Assembly (NCBI RefSeq): GCF_014268495.2
Contig: NZ_CP077087.1
Location: 417,001-481,000, forward strand
From: Pseudomonas monsensis
GTDB lineage: Bacteria; Pseudomonadota; Gammaproteobacteria; Pseudomonadales; Pseudomonadaceae
Direction of reading: 5' to 3'
Length of the DNA stretch: 64,000 nucleotides
Shown in pieces: positions 61,092-64,000 of this stretch (position 1 is the first letter of the stretch; each line of letters begins with the position of its first letter). The position numbers were made by a program, and so were the translations under genes. Under the pieces are notes generated by a model. The model saw nothing but the letters and a program-made list of their open reading frames with translations, had not been told where the DNA came from and searched no databases.

Positions 61092-61107
61092 ATTACAAGT
61101 TTGTAAT
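61092..61107. promoter_or_regulatory. Palindromic box shared by hbpS-uraH and the two-component system
   Basis: ATTACAA-GT-TTGTAAT is a perfect 16-bp palindrome between the divergent gene sets (61026-61161). The form matches ATTACAA/TTGTAAT boxes of HprR/CusR-type regulators. It lies 55 bp from the response regulator start and 67 bp from the HbpS-like start. Confidence 0.65.
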
Positions 61108-61161
61108 GGGCAATCGCGCCGAAGGCGCCTAGCCTGTGTGCTTGATCAATCGAGGTGTGCC

Positions 61162-61842
61162 ATGCGTTTGCTGGTCGTAGAAGATGAAGCCAAAACCGCG
61201 AATTTCCTGGCCAAAGGCCTGGGTGAATCGGGTTTTGCTGTGGACGTGGCACTCAATGGCCTCGACGGGCGCTACTTCATCGAGCAGCAGGAGTACGACC
61301 TGATCATCCTCGATGTGATGCTGCCGGGCCTCAATGGCTGGCAACTGCTGCAACTGATCCGCCAGCGCGGCGCCACGCCGGTGTTGTTCCTCACCGCCAA
61401 GGATGCCATCGAAGACCGCGTGCGCGGCCTTGAACTGGGCGCCGACGATTACTTGCTCAAGCCCTTCGCGTTCGCCGAATTGCTCGCGCGGGTGCGCACG
61501 TTGCTGCGACGCGGGCCGATGCGCGAGGCCGAGTCCTACAGCATCGCCGACCTCGAAATTGATGTGCTGCGCCGCCGGGTCAGTCGCGGCGGCCAGCGTA
61601 TTGCCCTGACCAACAAGGAATTTGCCCTGCTGCAACTGCTCGCCAGCCGTCAGGGCGAGGTGCTGTCACGCACACTGATCGCCTCGCAGGTGTGGAACCT
61701 GAATTTCGACAGCGACACCAACATGGTCGAAGTCGCGGTGCGTCGCTTGCGGGCCAAGGTCGATGACCCGTACATGCCGAAACTGATCCACACCGTGCGC
61801 GGCGTCGGCTATCAGCTGGAAGCGCCCGACGATGCGCGCTAG
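61162..61842 (+). CDS. OmpR-family response regulator (HprR/CusR/IrlR type)
   Basis: A 226-residue protein with receiver (Asp51 in IILDVMLPG; VLFLTAKDA; YLLKPFAF) and winged-helix domains (RRRVSRGGQRIALTNKEFALLQLLASRQGEVLSRTLIASQVWNLNFDSDTNMVEVAVRRLRAKVDD). The FDSDTNMVEVAVRRLR region is typical of the heavy-metal/oxidant subgroup. GAGGTG stands before the ATG at 61162. It is coupled to the kinase gene by an 11-base overlap. Confidence 0.92.
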   Translation: MRLLVVEDEAKTANFLAKGLGESGFAVDVALNGLDGRYFIEQQEYDLIILDVMLPGLNGWQLLQLIRQRGATPVLFLTAKDAIEDRVRGLELGADDYLLKPFAFAELLARVRTLLRRGPMREAESYSIADLEIDVLRRRVSRGGQRIALTNKEFALLQLLASRQGEVLSRTLIASQVWNLNFDSDTNMVEVAVRRLRAKVDDPYMPKLIHTVRGVGYQLEAPDDAR

Positions 61843-63217
61843 GTCGATCGCCTGGCGGCTGGCGCTGGCGTTCGCGGTGGTCTGCGCGTTGGTGCTCAGT
61901 GCGATTGGCGTGTTTCTCTACCGCTCGCTGGCGTCGGAGATCGCTTACCGCGATGACCTGGCCTTGCTCGGTCGACTCGAGCAGGTGCGCGCGTTGCTCG
62001 CGGACAGCGACAGCCTCGACGCCTTGCAGGCGCGGCCGCGGCTCTATCAAAACATGCTCGGTAACCTCGACAGCCTGTTGCTGGTGCGGCGCGCCGACGG
62101 ATCGAGCGTGATCGGCATCAACCCTCGGCAGCGCGCATTGCCGCCGCTCAAGGCGATCCCCCGCGAGCAGACGCCGCAGCGCCGCGACGTGCTGACCTGG
62201 CAGGCACCGGACGGTGCCGAACTGGCGCTGTTGTCCGGTGAAGCCCGAGGGCCGAACGGCGAACCGCTGACAGTGATCGCCGGCAAGGTGCTCAGTGAGC
62301 GCGAGCAGATGCTCGGCCGTTATCGCATGCGTCTGTATCTGGCAGTCGGGCTCGGCGCATTGCTGGCGTTCGCGTTGGGCCTGGTGTTGCTGCGCCGTGG
62401 CCTGCAACCGTTGCGCCAATTGAGCGAAGCGGTGCGCGGAATCGACCTGCGCAGCCTCGATCAACGGTTGTCGGCGAGCGGTACGCCGGCCGAGCTGCTC
62501 GAACCGGTGCAGGCGCTCAACGGCATGCTCGCGCGCCTGGACGACAGCGTGCAGCGGCTGTCGCAGTTTTCCGCCGACCTCGCGCACGAAATCCGCACGC
62601 CACTGCACACCTTGCTGGCGAGCAACGGGCAAGCGCTGAATCACCCGCGCAGCACGGCGGAGTATCAGGAGTTGCTGGCGTCGAACATGGAAGAATTCGA
62701 ACGCCTCAAGCGCATGGCCGAAAATCTGATGTTCCTCGCTCGCGCCGAGCAGGCGGAGCGGGCGCTCGACTTGCAGACGCTGGATCTGCATAGCCTCGGC
62801 GGCGAGCTGTGCGATTACTTTGAAGCCTTGGCCGATGATCGTCAGTTGCGCCTGGAAAACCAGCTGCACGGCGAACTGTTGGCCGACCAGCAATTGCTGC
62901 AGCGCGCCCTCGGTAATCTGCTGGCCAACGCGGTGCGCCACGCCGATACAGGCACGCTGATCAGCCTGCGGCGCTGCGATGAGCCGGGCGTGTGCTGGTT
63001 GCAGGTGCATAACCACGGCCCGGCCATTGCGCCGCAGCATCTGGGCAAATTGTTCGATCGCTTTTATCGCGTCGATCCGTCACGGGCGGAGCCGGGGGAT
63101 TCCGGTGGGCTGGGGCTGGCGATCGTGCAGTCGATCATGCAGTTGCATGGCGGGCGGGTGCGGGTGAGCAGTGATGCGAGTGGCACAGTGTTTGAGTTGG
63201 GCTTTGAGTTGATCTGA
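61832..63217 (+). CDS. Heavy-metal/oxidant-type sensor histidine kinase
   Basis: A 461-residue kinase: membrane helix (LALAFAVVCALVLSAIGVFLYRSL), a periplasmic sensor of about 135 residues, second helix (LYLAVGLGALLAFALGLVLLRRGL), HAMP, HisKA (ADLAHEIRTPLHTLLASNGQAL; His252) and HATPase (LANAVRHAD N-box, GGLGLAIVQSI G-box). It phosphorylates the response regulator before it. The overall form is that of CusS/HprS. The periplasmic sensor has no His or Cys clusters in the stretch I read, so a metal site is not obvious. Confidence 0.92.
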   Translation: MRARSIAWRLALAFAVVCALVLSAIGVFLYRSLASEIAYRDDLALLGRLEQVRALLADSDSLDALQARPRLYQNMLGNLDSLLLVRRADGSSVIGINPRQRALPPLKAIPREQTPQRRDVLTWQAPDGAELALLSGEARGPNGEPLTVIAGKVLSEREQMLGRYRMRLYLAVGLGALLAFALGLVLLRRGLQPLRQLSEAVRGIDLRSLDQRLSASGTPAELLEPVQALNGMLARLDDSVQRLSQFSADLAHEIRTPLHTLLASNGQALNHPRSTAEYQELLASNMEEFERLKRMAENLMFLARAEQAERALDLQTLDLHSLGGELCDYFEALADDRQLRLENQLHGELLADQQLLQRALGNLLANAVRHADTGTLISLRRCDEPGVCWLQVHNHGPAIAPQHLGKLFDRFYRVDPSRAEPGDSGGLGLAIVQSIMQLHGGRVRVSSDASGTVFELGFELI

Positions 63218-63219
63218 CA

Positions 63220-63318
63220 GGCCTCTTCGCGAGCAAGCTCGCTCCCACAGGGTTTGGGGTGTACAAAAAGCTGTGTCACACCTTGATCACTGGGAGCGAG
63301 CTTGCTCGCGAAGAGGCC
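63220..63318. repeat. Inverted REP pair
   Basis: TTCGCGAGCAAGCTCGCTCC and its inverse (63290-63318) lie between the converging kinase and AraC genes. Same family as 21077-21144 and 58610-58704. Confidence 0.85.
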
Positions 63319-63346
63319 AGTCGATTCACCCCACATTTCGGATCAA

Positions 63347-64000
63347 TCAGCGCAACTGATCACGAAACTGCCCCGGCGTCATCCCCGTCCAGCGCTTGAA
63401 CGCCCGGCTGAAACTGCTGGTGTCGGCAAACCCCAACAGATAACTCACTTCACTCAACGAACACTGTGGATCGCGCAGGTGCAGCAGCGCGAGATTCTCG
63501 CGGCTCTCGTTAAGCAGCGTGTCGAAGCGACAGCCTTCATCCGCCAGATGCCGTTGCAGGCTGCGCAGGCTCAGGTGCAAGGCCTGGGCGATGCGTTCGG
63601 CGCCGGGTTCGCCTTCGGGCAGTTGTTCTTCGATGGCGTCGCGCACCTTGCGCTCCCAGGTCAGCGGCTTGAGCTGGGCCAGGGTGCGCTCGAGTACCGC
63701 TTCGTTGTGTTCGGCCAGTTCCGGGTTGGCATCGTCGAGGTGGCTGTCGAAGTCGGCGAGGGCGAACTCCAGGCGATCCTCGGCGCAGGAGAAGTGCACC
63801 GGGGCGCGGAACACCTTGTGCCACTGGTGCGCGTCGACCGGTTCCGGACGGCGCAGATACACCGCAAGCGGTGCGTAGTCGCGGCCCAGGCGATTGCGGC
63901 AGGTGCGCACGTAAATCGCGGCAAACGCATCAATGGCTTCGAAGGCCGGCGCCGGATTGCCTGACGGAATCTTCAGACGGAACAGATAACGCTCGTCGCT
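63347..64000 (-). CDS. AraC family regulator, 5' end outside window
   Basis: The frame stays open from the stop at 63347 to the window end, giving the last 217 residues. A C-terminal AraC double HTH is clear (AQALHLSLRSLQRHLADEGCRFDTLLNESRENLALLHLRDPQCSLSEVSYLLGFADTSSFSRAFKRWTGMTPGQFRD). The visible N-terminal part resembles the arabinose-binding-like domain of the OruR/ArgR-type AraC subgroup. The start is not in the window. Its targets are unknown. Confidence 0.88.
   Translation of the reverse strand, partial: SDERYLFRLKIPSGNPAPAFEAIDAFAAIYVRTCRNRLGRDYAPLAVYLRRPEPVDAHQWHKVFRAPVHFSCAEDRLEFALADFDSHLDDANPELAEHNEAVLERTLAQLKPLTWERKVRDAIEEQLPEGEPGAERIAQALHLSLRSLQRHLADEGCRFDTLLNESRENLALLHLRDPQCSLSEVSYLLGFADTSSFSRAFKRWTGMTPGQFRDQLR

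Overview
The window is a chromosomal segment of a fluorescent pseudomonad (P. fluorescens complex by gene content: cysTWA with sbp, gabDT, pgaABCD, desA, many REP palindromes; high-GC codon use). It holds about 52 protein genes, one tRNA and one genomic island. This assignment is from recognition only; no database search was possible.

Layout. 1-12.8 kb: a tail-collar gene fragment (minus strand) faces a cluster on the plus strand: a GT39-type membrane glycosyltransferase, a sulfotransferase, a 2129-residue surface protein (LEPR motif, DUF4347, Gly-rich beta-helix, 13 Ig-like repeats), a TolC-type outer membrane lipoprotein, an aspartyl/asparaginyl beta-hydroxylase and a second sulfotransferase. 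This looks like a secreted giant protein with its exporter and a set of modifying enzymes. 12.8-15.2 kb: slipin/NfeD pair, YbaK-type deacylase, DUF2789. 15.2-20.3 kb: marR plus a four-gene FUSC/AaeAB-type efflux operon with overlapping genes. 20.4-22.9 kb: two membrane proteins. 23.1-29.5 kb: pgaABCD for poly-N-acetylglucosamine. 29.5-35.0 kb: Rieske/FAD reductase, PEBP protein, a VWA - ECF sigma - membrane protein operon and a small acidic protein.

35.1-44.7 kb: a genomic island in the 3' end of tRNA-Arg(CCG). A 41-bp piece of the tRNA gene is repeated at the far end, and a 20-bp direct repeat lies about 100 bp inside each end. It carries hsdR-hsdM-hsdS followed, with an ATGA overlap, by a SIR2-like gene, so an NAD-degrading or NAD-sensing effector appears built into a type I restriction operon. 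An IS3-family element has cut off the catalytic end of the integrase, so the island is probably immobile.

44.7-64 kb: gabDT, an HDOD response regulator, two c-di-GMP enzymes flanking desA, the yezD-sbp-cysTWA sulfate uptake genes, an Mpo1-like protein, a Crp/Fnr regulator, and a periplasmic hydroxyisourate hydrolase/HbpS-like pair divergent from a two-component system with a shared palindromic box. An AraC regulator runs off the end. At least eleven inverted REP pairs sit in the intergenic gaps.

The two most interesting parts are the restriction-SIR2 operon and the giant-protein/hydroxylase/double-sulfotransferase cluster.
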